This document shows, piece after piece, positions 39,342-49,769 of a DNA stretch of 64,000 nucleotides; positions within the stretch are counted from its first letter, which is position 1; every line of letters starts with the position of its first letter. Under the pieces are notes generated by a model. It did no database searches and was not told the origin of the DNA. It saw nothing but the letters and a program-made list of their open reading frames with translations. Where the stretch lies: positions 1-64,000 of the forward strand of contig JAAVTG010000568.1 in assembly GCA_011947345.1 (NCBI GenBank). Reading direction: 5' to 3'. The stretch is from Phytophthora quininea (Eukaryota; Oomycota; Peronosporomycetes; Peronosporales; Peronosporaceae). The position numbers and the translations under genes were made by a program.

Positions 39342-40315
39342 TTACGAGATCTTGCCGTACTTGACCATGTTGCGGTACTTGTCTTTCAAATCAACGTTAG
39401 TCCTGCCATGAAGTTCATTCACAAACCTAGCTTTAATGAGCTTCCACTTGTTCATGAACGCTCCGTACAGAGCGATACCCTGAATTAGGGCAGATTCTTC
39501 TTCCTCCGTCCAGCGCTTCTTCTGTTTTCGTCGCCCAGGACTTGCTCCAAACCCAATTTCAGTCGGGTCGAAGCTATTGATATCGCCGTCAGGGCTAGCT
39601 CTTGTAGCCGTATCTGTCCTAGTAGCATGCAGACCAGTTACGGATACACTTGCTGCATTAGAGATCTGGATAGGAGATGATGGACTCGTCGCTTCTTCCT
39701 CACCAATCCGGGGACTGACCTCTGCGTCGGGAGTCTGAACAGGAGATGCTGGATTCGCTGCTTCTTCATCACCGATTCGGGGACCAACGGCACTCCTGCT
39801 GGATGCCACTGTTTCTGTTGCTAACACGCTCAGTGTGTTTAATTCCGGCGTGGAAGGTCGACCTAGGTACACTCGAGTCGATGCTGTTTCAACGCTACTT
39901 GAAATTGTTTGGACTGAGTTCTGGCGGGTATCGTCAAACAATGTTCGTGCCGGTCCTTTATTTTTCTTTACATTGTAAAATGACAAATGGGTGAGATGTT
40001 ATACAGACGTCGAAAGATAGTACCTTACCGGCGTTGGTTTTGGAGAACGATACGTTGTCGTTCCGGCGTGTATAGCTGTAGTTTTTTTCGGAAGTGTTCA
40101 TGCATACTGGCTGCTGAGTGAGATGTAATGCCTTCCTTCTCCGCCTGACGCCAAAATTTAATGCCAATGCTGTCCGGAGCCTTCCACCCGCAAGTGCGTG
40201 CAAACCCAATCATGCGCGCGTCCTCTTCGATCGTGTACTTCAGTCGACGGCGTGGAACCTCTTCGCCTCCGCCATCCCGAGATGCCAACACGGTGCCTCT
40301 CTTTCTTGTCTTCAT
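39342..40315 (-). CDS. Double-Myb protein, Rap1-type plus telobox Myb
   Basis: Two consecutive minus-strand open pieces appear to form one gene. Piece 1 (40,315-40,025, 96 residues, ATG start) has a basic N-terminus (MKTRKRG) and, at about residues 25-79, a Myb fold resembling the Rap1/TRF2-interacting family: KYTIEEDARMIGFAR, FWRQAEKEG and HSAASMHEHFRKKL. Piece 2 (to 39,342) has a Ser/Pro/Thr-rich linker and ends in a second Myb (KKRWTEEEESALIQG, then VDLKDKYRNM). The latter matches the telobox consensus VDLKDKWRN of telomere-binding proteins. A role in telomere or repeat DNA binding is inferred. Joining needs an intron near 40,028; the most canonical splice pair does not keep frame, so the model is provisional or the copy is slightly damaged. 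Confidence 0.7.
39666..39780 (-). repeat. Internal 23-codon duplication in the Myb linker
   Basis: The linker contains PRIGDEEAANPASPVQ followed 23 residues later by PRIGEEEATSPSSPIQ, a short tandem duplication of acidic and Ser/Pro-rich sequence. It is likely disordered. Confidence 0.7.
39966..40028 (-). other. Candidate intron of the double-Myb gene
   Basis: The minus strand reads GTAAGGTACTATC at 40,028 and ends in ACAATGTAAAG at 39,966, giving 63 nt with GT-AG ends. This pair leaves the downstream Myb piece out of frame. A second option, GTATCG at 40,053 to AAAG at 39,956 (98 nt), keeps frame but has a weaker donor. Transcript data would decide. Confidence 0.35.
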
Positions 40316-40329
40316 CTGGAAAATGATTA

Positions 40330-40980
40330 ATGGTCAGTTACCAACCAGTGAGACTGCACTGACAGCCGGAATCGCAACCCGGAAGGGAGGGGAAGGGTAC
40401 GGATCAGCTGCGACGCTGTCTGCTGTGTGGTGTCGAAAAACAATTCGCGAAGAAAAGGTTTTGATATAATGCACTTTTGCTGATAATACCTATAAACGAT
40501 TGCAAAATACTCTTCTGGGTCTTATCCACATGATGGTCCCTGCGACTGGTAAATCTGGTAGCGTATGCATGTGAAGTTGTTGCACCTGACCACTGCAGCT
40601 TTGTAAAAACGCCAAATGACTCCAAACTCGTGCTTTATCATCGTCGATGTTTACCTGCAATTGGATTTCAATTTAGAGTCAGTTCACTTGAAGAAACGAG
40701 CCCAGTGTATCTTGGCCCCTTCTGACTCCCGCCGCGGTGGTTTCACGTACGCCAAGTCAGCTGCAGCAACTGGCTTTTTGTACGCGACTGCTTTCTCTCT
40801 CCCTCTCTCTCTCTCTCGAAAATTTTAGTACCGCCTCAAAGGTAAAACATGATTCAAATATGTACATTCCTCCTGAAAGAGTCACAAACGCAATCCTTGC
40901 GTCACGGTCGTACCTAATAATGACCGCTTCCTCACCCATCAGCCAGCAATGAGCGCCAATAACCGATCAGATACAAATCA
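40330..40980. other. Intergenic stretch, no gene seen
   Basis: This region is upstream of the double-Myb start codon. Open frames here are short and show no domain. It holds a CT-rich microsatellite at 40,791-40,817 and no promoter element that I can assign with confidence. Confidence 0.5.
40791..40817 (+). repeat. CT microsatellite
   Basis: The run CTTTCTCTCTCCCTC followed by repeated CT forms an imperfect dinucleotide tract. Confidence 0.85.
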
Positions 40981-40988
40981 TCGCTAGT

Positions 40989-41072
40989 GGCCACGGATCC
41001 GTGCTCTAGCCGTCATGGCGGCACTGCCACCACCTGCGGCGCAACAGACGTCGGTCGCGTCGAGGTCTGCAA
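40989..41072 (+). repeat. 84-bp direct repeat B, right copy
   Basis: This copy is identical to 38,927-39,010, with starts 2062 bp apart. It is followed at once by repeat A (41,080-41,117), the reverse of the left-hand order. Confidence 0.92.
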
Positions 41073-41570
41073 AATGCCGGGCCTTCTGTATGCGGCTTCG
41101 AGTCGCTGGCCGCCGTCATCTGGGTTTTGTACCCGGAACGTGACGTTAGATTTGTGTTCTGACACATGGACGAGTACATTAATTTATGCTTCTCGTTGGA
41201 GCCATCGTCGATGCTCAACTGACCTGCAATTGTTGTCAAGTGCGTGGACAATGTCTTCACAACGTTTGCGTTTATGTTACTAGTATCAATGCGATACATG
41301 GTCTGTTGGGTTTCGGCAGAATGATGCATCAGGCGGCGAGGTCGTACATTTGTTTGTAGTTTTATAGTGCTTGCTGGTGATTGTGATGTAGATGCTGTGG
41401 CAGCCACGCAGGGTAACGGACTGACAGTACTTAGCATATGATGAATTCTATCTCCATACTCGATTCGTTGAAAATCATCTGCGGATCTTCCGTAAAACTG
41501 GTGGTCCGATACCTTGTAGAAAATGACAGATGCAAATTCGGAGTTTTGCCGTTATGATTCTAGGTCGGGT
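41006..41570 (-). CDS. Hypothetical open frame, unrecognised
   Basis: A minus-strand frame is open from about 41,570 to 41,006. The first ATG is at 41,437 (143 residues); the frame upstream of it reads FYKVSDHQFYGRSADDF, which has plausible coding composition. The C-terminal end overlaps repeats A and B. I recognise no domain. It could be an exon of a host gene, transposon debris or chance. Confidence 0.22.
41080..41117 (+). repeat. 38-bp direct repeat A, right copy
   Basis: This copy is identical to 38,865-38,902. The order is A-B on the left and B-A on the right, all in one orientation, as expected if a tandem A-B-A-B block was opened by an insertion or rearranged. Confidence 0.9.
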
Positions 41571-42039
41571 CCGACATACGCAAGGGCGCAATACTGTTAG
41601 GGATTGATAAGCTTGACGCGCAAGGTAGCTATCTCAACTGCAACTCGCTGAAGGAAGCCATTTCCGCTGCTCAAGCCTACAAAAGGCGCATCTTGGTGGT
41701 CGTCGAAATTAAAGCGGACGACGTGACGGACTTAAACCCATGGACATTTCCTACATGACATCCCGCCCAACGTTCGAGCAGTGTCACCGTCAGAGACTGT
41801 GTTTTTACTGTCGCGAGCTGGTCATCGCATCTTGGACTACCTTTGGAAGCGTCAGGGAAACGAGCTCAATGGATGTAAGTGGAGTATCCGTTGAGTCATG
41901 CGGATCAGAATCTCCGTGATCAATCTCTGAGAATGAATGACCGGTCACGTTCGAGATGGAAGACCTATCTGACGAGAGAACTGTCATCGACACATCTGTC
42001 TGCGATGGAGCTCCGTTTAAATATGGTCCAATTTGAAGG
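41571..42039. other. No gene seen
   Basis: This region has only short, interrupted frames. It lies upstream of a degraded Gypsy element and may be its decayed gag or protease part, but no landmark motif is visible. Confidence 0.4.
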
Positions 42040-42737
42040 CGCTGAACTTTTGTTGTAGATACGCTTGTACAAAGGCGTCACGCGAAAATGTTGGTTGACG
42101 CTGATGAGATGAATTGTGTTGTGCGGCGCGATCTGCTAACAGCACCCGCTGGAACTCATGAACAGGTGATTCATGCCCGAGACGTTGAAGGAAGACTTTT
42201 GAAGACTACGTCGCAGAATTTTAGGTAGGATATGACCGTGTAAGATCGTTTGTGTTACGTCGAGTTAGTGAAGTGGGCTCTCAAGCAGGACACTGACTCG
42301 TCAGAGGGAAACCTGTCGTGGCGAAGTCCACCACGAAGGCACTTACCACGAGAATAGAAGCATTCGCCGGATCCCAAGCTCGAGGTAGAATACATCGGCG
42401 ATGGTGCCTTCGTCGTAACCGAACTGCCGGAATGTATTCGTAACGATGGAGACAAAACGTCTGGCACCGAAGTGAAACAATTAGTTGAGGAGTTCGCGGA
42501 TAACCTTTAGAAAGAACTGCCAGAAGGTGGCACCCAAATGAGACGTAGAACACTCAGTGCAGCTGAAGCAAGAAGCGACTCCATCTTCTTGACCCCTGTT
42601 TTGGCATGCACACGAAGGAAGCACTCCATGTGTTTGTCGACAAGTTGTAAAATAAAAACAAAGCGCGATCCAGTCACAGGAGCCCTGTCATCCAAAATTA
42701 TGTTGGTGTGTAGTGGAGATCCGTCAAAACCCGTGCG

Positions 42738-43313
42738 ATGGCGCTCGATTATCGTTCTGTGAACTCAGTCACAAATATTCCCCGCATTGACGAAAGTTTT
42801 GATAGACTCGCAGAAGCACAGGTGTTCACCTTGATTGGCTTCGCGCTCAATACCATCAAGATGACATTTATCTCGACTCCAATTCTGTGCTTGCCAGATA
42901 TGTCACTGCCTTTTCGAGTCGCCACTGATGCTTCTAAGACGTGTTGATGGTGTTCAATCAACAAGTTAATGGATTTGACCACACACTCAGCTTTTATAGC
43001 CGCAAATTGCCAGACACCGAAAGGGAGTAAGCAGCGGATGAACAAAAACTTTACGCCATTAAAAGTTGCCTCGGGAGACGGAGATGTTACGTGTTAGAAG
43101 ATTGCTTTGTGGTGCACACAGACAACTCTGTCAGCCTCTTGTTCTTACATCATCCAAATTTGTCCCGAAATGCGGTGGCTTGAAATTTTCGGGCAGTTTG
43201 ATTCCGAGCTGGCGCACAAGAAGGATATTTTCTACGTTGTGGCAGATGCATTATCTCGACCTCCAGTCTGTGCCACTGCGGTGGGATTGTTGTATTCAAA
43301 ACGTGTTTTGTGA
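42738..43313 (+). pseudogene. Gypsy RT/RNase H with internal deletion
   Basis: An RT start (ALDYRSVNSVTNIPRIDESFD, then LAEAQVFTLIGF) runs straight into P-x-LCLPDMSLPFRVATDAS, which is the beginning of RNase H. The palm with the catalytic YxDD box is missing. Shifted frames then give SFYSRKLPDTERE, CYVLEDCFVVHTDNS, RWLEIFGQFD and VVADALSRPP, the normal RNase H end. At least two frameshifts are present. Confidence 0.85.
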
Positions 43314-43438
43314 CGAGAGGAGCTAAACTTCTAGTAGATGGTACCGCAGCACTCATGCCGTCGACGTCAGACTCGGACACAAATATGCCTGTTATCGGTC
43401 TCACCTCAGGGGGAATGATCAGTTAGTGCGCGACATTA

Positions 43439-44439
43439 ATGAAGCGTACAAGCATGATAAGGATTGCGTTTACATCATCCAGGGCCTTCAGTGTCAAGAT
43501 GATCACGCACGTAGAAAATACGAGCTTCGTGTTATATGCTACATGTGATAAATGCGTGCGCCGTAAGTCAGGATCACGACGCTGCAAAGAACTACTTCAG
43601 TCACATCCAGTCCCGAATTACTGCTGGCAACATGTAACCATGGGTTTTGTTACGGCACACCCATCGAGTGATGGCTTCGATGCGATTTACGTGGTTGTGT
43701 TCAGACTTTCCACAGGCCGTGTTATAATCCAACTCCGACGGGTATGGATACTAAGACTACGTCACAACTGTTTTTCGACCACGTAGTGCGCTACTATTCA
43801 CTTCTGGAGTCTATTGTTTCCAATCCTGACCCGAGATTTACGAGTGAATTGTGGCGTGAATTGATGGTGATTATATAGGTTAAACAGCTCATGAGAGTGT
43901 CGAAAAGAGACCAAGCCGGTGGTCGCAGCGAAGGACAAATTTATAATCTAGAAGACAGTCTTCGATGTGTGGTCTCGCATTATGATGAATACTGGATGAA
44001 GATGCTACCGACTGTGGAGTATGCTCATGCTAACTTAGTGTTGAATTTGACACGAGTATCTCGATTTAAAGTTGACTACGGTCTCAAGCTCCGTTCACCG
44101 TTGTTGATTCAAGCTCAGTTTTTCCCAGGAAGGCCAGCACAAAATCTCGCACGAACTCGGCAAGAAGCTATTGAGTTGGATCAGCGCAATCTGAAGCTGT
44201 CTCAAGAACGCCTAGCTAAATGTTACAACCGTGGGTGCCAACAACTTTCTTTCGAGGTCGGCGGCTTGGTCTACGTGGATTCTTGTGTGATCGTTGATTG
44301 TGAGCTCGGTCAACCTGACTATGATTCTGAGCGAGACCCTGCATGCAACAATCTACTTCCCGAGTGGTATGGGGCCATTTTCGGTGGAGCAGCGTACGAC
44401 AACGTTGGTCATTGGTATGACATGCTAAAACAAAACTAG
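43439..44439 (+). pseudogene. Gypsy integrase, broken
   Basis: The zinc-finger end (CDKCVRRKSG), PNYCWQHVTMGFVTAHPSS and DAIYVVVFRLS mark the integrase core; the first catalytic Asp, normally in MDF, is Gly (MGF). After a frameshift come FFDHVVRYY and VSNPDPRFTSELW, where the second Asp of SDRDPRF is replaced, then SEGQIYNLEDSLRCVVSHY with the Glu region, and LPTVEYAHANLV. A TAG at 43,876-43,878 also interrupts it. The longest open piece is 43,891-44,439. Confidence 0.85.
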
Positions 44440-46582
44440 GTGAGCGTCTGTGGTGGAGTGAATCAAGATCTAGATCCAGCGACTGTATATCCGGGTCTAG
44501 ACTACACAGATCCAGATCCGACACCCTAACACCAAGATCCTGATCCGTGGTCTACGATCAGGGATCTGCAATTTATGATCTGCGATCAAGTGCGGCCGAG
44601 GAGCGGCATGGAGAGGCGAGTCATGAAACCAGTCAAATCATGATTAGACGCAAATGCTACCAGTTGAGATGGGTAAGATAGACAGATTAGACTTAACCGT
44701 AAATCAGAGCCGAATTTTCCTTTTAAACGACAAGTGCTTTCAAGTACGCCAAGAACGGGAACTACAGTGGCCTCACGCAGCGTTGCTAAGTGCTGCACGA
44801 TAGATGCCTAGCTGTGTGTCCACTCTGGAGCGTATATTGGCAGATCACCAGCTTGGGTCTAACGCCGGTGAGCGCAGATCCAGATCGGAGGGAGTTATTA
44901 CTTGGCCCAGAAATCCTTCGGATTCTCATTCCACTCAAGATCCCGTCATAGGAAACAGTAAATATCATAAAGGACAGCACTCAAAGACAACACGCACGAC
45001 CCGATCCCAGATCGGTCACCAGATCCCCGAGATCGAGTATTCTCTCGGGGTCTGGGTCTGCCAACCGGATGCAGAGCGAAGACTTCCGCGCTGCTCCATC
45101 CACCCCAAGTCACGCCAAGAAATTCCAGCTTCACGCCGCTGCACCTCTGAAGTCAACGAGAGAGCAGATCCAGCCCACCGACGGATACACGAAATGAGAA
45201 GTTCAGTACCTCACGGCGATCGGAGTATCCACTCCGTTAGTCGGTGTCTGGACATTGTTGGTACGTCAGACCCAGCGCTAACGATATGTTGGCGAATCCC
45301 GCTGCGACACATGTATCTGTGCTCATGCACCGACGAGCACCAGACACAGGTAAAACCGGGGAGGGTGTTCTGTTCTCATGACTTCGTTGCTGCTTCAAGT
45401 TGCAGCCATGGATGGTAGCTGCTTGCACGAGATCTTATTGCAAAGCTTCGACCATCTGTTTGTTGACCAATGGAGCTCTCAACACAAGTTTTCATCCGCA
45501 TTCAGTTTAGTCATTCTGTCTTTTACTAAATACTACCAAAACACTCTGAGGTCCAACATTATACACTGGGACCCCTATACGCGAGCCTATTGTTTAATGG
45601 CGACGACCCTGATGTAGCTAGCACCTCATCTAGCAAATCTTGGAGTGCGCCATCGCGAGCCAGTTGTCGGAGAGCGCGTAACGCTGCCCAGTCTTCACAG
45701 AGACTTTCACGATGAAAATCTCCACACTTGGCGCATGGTTGACGTTTATATAGAGTGGCTCTAATTCCAGGCGCACTAATGTTGTCTGTTGCGGTTGTCC
45801 CTACGGGACAACAATCGTGGAATCGGAGATGGCGGTCACCATCCTATCTGTTCAGCAACTCGGAAAGTCGGTGCTCGGGGAGCCGTGCGCTTCGTAGCTG
45901 AAGCGAGATGGACTCGCTCCATATTGTCTTCGGCGGCCGACGTCGACACCTCCCCAGATTCTCGGAAAGTCCATAACAATCTTCATAACCGCGTGAGGAC
46001 CATGCGGAGTGGACTTGTATTTCGCCCCAGACGTTTAGACCGATGGATAAACGACTTTTTCCTGCCATTGTATCTTCTCAACAAGCGTTCTCGCTGCGCC
46101 GTAAAGCGGCGCAGCCAGCCCGCCCACCTTCGTTTCAATTTAGTACTCTTTTCTTGAATATACTGATAAAAGAGGATATCCCATCCCTCTGTTGTTGGTC
46201 AGATATTTGTCCTTTTTCGGGCGCTACTGAAGAAGTTATGTAGAGTGAGCAACCAGCGCCTGGAGGTGGGTGCTCGCTGTTGGGTATTGGCGCTGGAAAT
46301 GGAGATGGAAACACTCGTCGAGCACGTGGGAACCAAAATGACAAAGTATGTGGAATAGTTAATGTAATACATACCTTTCAAAAATCTAGATGTTTAGAAT
46401 AGTTTAGGACGTTTCAAAGTAGAGCACTGTATCGGTATATGAGACAACTCAATCTACTATTTAAACTTGAGTTTATACTTACATTAGTTAAATTTTCAGC
46501 TAATCAGAAGTCCGGATTTTGTGACTGACATGGCGACAGACACGCATTTTATTGTTTAAGATTCAATTGAGCTGTTCCCCTA
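44440..46582. other. No gene seen; GATC-rich segment included
   Basis: Open frames here, including one of 204 codons at 44,804, have no recognisable domain and look like chance frames. The notable feature is dense GATC words between 44,467 and 45,170. The 45.4-46.5-kb part is AT-richer and featureless to my reading. Confidence 0.45.
44467..45170 (+). repeat. GATC-dense degenerate repeat
   Basis: I count ten GATC words between 44,467 and 44,588, mostly as AGATCCAGATCC or GATCCTGATCC pairs. Further clusters occur near 44,876-44,885 and 45,001-45,035, with single words near 44,938 and 45,164. This looks like a decayed short-period repeat. Confidence 0.7.
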
Positions 46583-46599
46583 GTGCTTCGTTCGAATCA

Positions 46600-48564
46600 T
46601 ACTTGCCTGCTGAAAGAGAGGTTTTCGTCGATTGACCTGTCCGTTGGGAGACATATCGGGCGATATATTGGGTCTGGGCAGACGCTGGACGTCGCCACGA
46701 GACCTCCGTCTTTTCCGCAGCCGCGTTGGGGACTCACCGTCTCGGAACCGCAGCTTGACATAACGGTCATGCTTGTGATCCGGCGACTTGCAGAATTCCC
46801 GTCAAAATTGCTTCGACACGAGTGCCTAGTCCTTCCACTTCCTAGAATTCAGCTGTACGAACCAGTCTCACACACCAGCGGGCAGCCGCCCTCTCAACTG
46901 TCGAATTTTCATCGCTGGCAACCACATCTTCATTGTCGCAGTGTAGTTGAATCATTCCCATCAGCTGGCACGATCTTCCAGCCTAGCATTAGGGTCGAAC
47001 ATCTCCACCGAGTTGTACTCGATGAATGGGAGGAAGCGCATACCTGTGGCACCTCGGGGAACAGCCATCGCTTGACTGACCTCTTTGTGCATGTTGCGCT
47101 CCCAATCCGATTCAAAATTAAAGTCGTCTCTTCATCGGAGCTGTCACTGGAGTCGGGATCAGATGGAGCGCCACCATTACGTTCTCGACGAGATTTGCAC
47201 GAGCTAAAGTTAGAAGACTTCGAGCTCCGCTTGGCCCGATCCCAAGCCGAGGTGTCGAACTTTTCCAATGCCTTCTTAAACTACTCAGACTTCCTCCTCG
47301 GTTTCCTCGGTCTTGGATTCCTCTTTGATACGAATGGGGGAACAGCACCCGTCATTATGTTCGCCGCGTCTTCTTCAGAGTTGATATCTGTCACCGCTTA
47401 TTGGGAGCCGGCCGGGGCGGTTTCTGACCATAGGGCACTAGGGAACGTTGCTTGGAGTTGCACAGCGCACAAAGGTTTGACGGCAGACTGGTGCTGTTGA
47501 CCGATGTAACTGCTGGAGTATTCTAGTATCTTAAAAGAATTTTCATGGGGACTCTTCATAGGATCGTGACCTTCCAGCGGAACTCCTCTCGCATTAGTGG
47601 CTGCGGTCACTTCTCGACGGGTCTTCACGTCGTGCTCGTGCTGAATGCGCGTCGCCAGAGCCTGCTTCTCCGGAGTTTTGCACTTGCTCCTCCGTGGCCT
47701 TCAAGCGCGCAGTGTCCTCCGCGGCATTCCGTCTTCGGTCTTCCTCCAATCGGGCTACCAGGTCAGCTTGCTCTTGAATTGCTGCTGTTTCTGCTTGACA
47801 TTGGCTTACCACACGACGTTAAGCTGAAGTCAAGCAGCCGCTAGGCGATTCGCGCATTGTGGTTGACATCACGAAGTTGGACCGTCCCGTGGGCTCTGGT
47901 ACTGCTCTCGGCCATATTCAGAAGTCCGGCGCGTCGTCGTTACTCAATGCGTCTTGCCCTCTTGCATCTGCGTCATTGCACCTTCATACCTTCAACCTCT
48001 TATCTTGTTCGCGCATTGTGATCAAGACAACTTCTGACGCGCCTGAGTGCGCAGATCCCGATCTAGACAAAGCCATCGATGATGACGAGGACCGACGCGT
48101 GGTCCTCGATCTCCGAGTACGGCTGCAGCGACACTGTTCCCGACTCCAATCTTCTTTGGCGACGTCCAGCGATAAGGGGGGAGAGAGGGAGGGAGGGGTC
48201 GTTGAGTACTTAAGCCGGCAGACTCGGCAATTTAGCCTCCATCCTCTGAGGAAATTGGGAGCGGTTCGTCCGCGGGATTACGTTCGTCATTGTGGTGAGT
48301 AGTTCTCGTCGGGTATAAAATCAATGGAACGGAGGCACCATCACCCGGCTCCACTCCGACTGTAGTCGTTTGACTCCAATACGCTACAACTCTAAATGTT
48401 GGTCTCAGTGTGGGGCCATTTCCAGCTCCTCCCGCATAGATCATCGCCGAGAGGAACGATAAATCAGACGAACTCTGCTCAGGCTTATCTTGCCAGACAC
48501 CTAGGGCACCCGCCCGAGATAGCTTTCTGCGTACTTCTACCTTCAGATCCAACGAAAGCTTCAT
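46600..48564 (-). pseudogene. Gag-like minus-strand debris, low confidence
   Basis: Several minus-strand frames resemble parts of oomycete Gypsy gag regions: a Glu/Ala/Arg coiled coil (47,812-47,594, with ETAAIQEQADLVARLEED), an acidic Ser/Asp stretch (47,268-46,930, SDPDSSDSSDEE) and an upstream piece at 48,564-48,232. No zinc knuckle or protease was seen. The LTR-like segment at 49,162-49,328 lies upstream on the same strand, which would fit a second, 3'-deleted element. The alternative is unrelated low-complexity sequence. Confidence 0.35.
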
Positions 48565-49161
48565 CCGCGTCTGTGTCGGAGCACTCCGCAGTCAGCAAAA
48601 ACTGCGCAGGTCCCAGCTGGTGTCGCTTCATATGAGATTGTTCAGAGGCACTCGATGCAGGATTTCAGCGACGTATCCTCGCAGATCGGAGGCGCAAGAT
48701 AAACTCCCGCTCGAGATACATATTTGTCACTTCAGTCATCAGCATATCGCCTTCGGTGTACGTCGGATATCGGTCCTCGTCAGCTTCCACCGGAATTGGG
48801 TCATGTCACGTTCGGACGTGGACGGGCACTCCTTACCACTCGTTCGACTCGTCGAGCAGTCACGATCGTACTTGCTCATCGTAGCGACAAACATCTTTCA
48901 CCGGAGTCGTGGCAGAGCCAAACGCTTCATCCCACGTCGGCACCAGATTCACGAAGTCAAACCTAGACTCCCTCAATACGCATGCTGGTAGCGTAAGGTG
49001 TGAAAATAAAATAAAAAAACAAATCTGCAATGTTGACCAGTGATATGTTTTCTGATAAGTAGATACGGTAACAATGGTTGAAACAAGTGTCACCAAGATA
49101 GATACGATACACATGAAGGGCAGTGAACGGGTAGTTAGAGTAAATAGAGAAATTGGAGTTG
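48565..49161. other. No gene seen
   Basis: No domain-bearing frame is visible. The 48,990-49,160 part is AT-rich (AAAATAAAATAAAAAAAC) and may be LTR or leader sequence of the minus-strand debris. Confidence 0.4.
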
Positions 49162-49328
49162 CAGCGGGTCTGCGTAGCAGTGCATGTGCACAGAGGAAGA
49201 CGTAAGACTCCACGGGTCGGTGTCTTTCGGCTTCCAGCCTTTGGTTCTATACATGAACCAAGTACAGTCCGGTAACTACGACTCACAGAGTCAGTATCCC
49301 TTAAAACAAGGATAGACACTAATTAACC
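49162..49328 (-). repeat. LTR fragment, inverted copy
   Basis: Read on the minus strand, this segment matches 51,855-52,001 with interruptions. Shared words in order are TATCCTTGTTTTAAGGGA, TGTATAGAAC, AAAGACACCGAC, TGGAGTC, TACGTCTTCCTCTGTGCAC and CTACGCAG. It is therefore the same LTR family in opposite orientation, cut at 49,328 where a plus-strand Gypsy fragment begins. Confidence 0.85.
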
Positions 49329-49344
49329 ACAAAAATAGGACTGG

Positions 49345-49767
49345 GGATACCTCCCGAGCTCGCTGATGTCAACCCCCTGCAGTAGGCAAGCAATTCAATG
49401 ACTTTCTCTCGACGAGATTGAACGCCTTACGGAGTGTGCGTGACGCGATGGCTGAAAGCCAAGACTTTCAAAAAGAACAAGTCGATGCAAAAGGTGAGGT
49501 AATTTGGATGAATCACAGGCCGGAGACCTCGTTTTATTAAACGCTAAAAATCTACCTACGCTTGCAGTGTCGGCCGTCTTCAAGACGAAACTCCGGCCGC
49601 GGTTCATCGGACCGTTCAAAGTCATGGCCAAGAAGGGTCTAGCATACACGCTGAATCTTCTCGCGAAAATGCGAGCACACCCTGTGTTCTACGTGGGCTT
49701 GCTCAAGCCATATCAGAACACCGGGGTGGTGAGAGCGGTGGGCTGGCGCCGGCGGCAGCTGCTTTGA
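49345..49767 (+). pseudogene. Gypsy integrase C-terminal fragment
   Basis: Bases 49,346-49,492 are a diverged copy of 56,297-56,442 in the 51.7-56.7-kb element (GCTGATGTCA, TCTCTCGACGAG, GCGACGCGATGGCT-like words). The following open frame (49,504-49,767) reads AGDLVLLNAKNLPTL, KTKLRPRFIGPFKV, then LAYTLNL and HPVFYVGLLKPYQ. This is the integrase C-terminal region that precedes the chromodomain in Gypsy elements. This part is deleted in the large element, so the fragment is from a sister copy. The chromodomain itself is absent. Confidence 0.87.
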
Positions 49768-49769
49768 CA

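Larger units (their letters stand above)
42040..44439 (+). mobile_element. Degraded Ty3/Gypsy element
   Basis: The plus strand carries, in Gypsy order, a pre-RT stretch (VKQLVEEFADNL near 42,474-42,510), a truncated RT, RNase H, an ADALSRPP motif and an integrase. Many stops and frameshifts occur and the RT catalytic core is deleted. No LTR was found on either side. The protein sequence differs clearly from the 51.7-56.7-kb element, so it is another family or an older copy. Confidence 0.85.

Noticed and set aside
44804..45418. 204-codon plus-strand open frame as a gene
   Set aside because: It crosses the GATC-rich degenerate repeat and has no recognisable motif or coding-like composition.
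46583..47500. 305-codon plus-strand open frame as a gene
   Set aside because: It has no domain, and the opposite strand shows gag-like acidic and coiled-coil composition, so it is probably a shadow frame.
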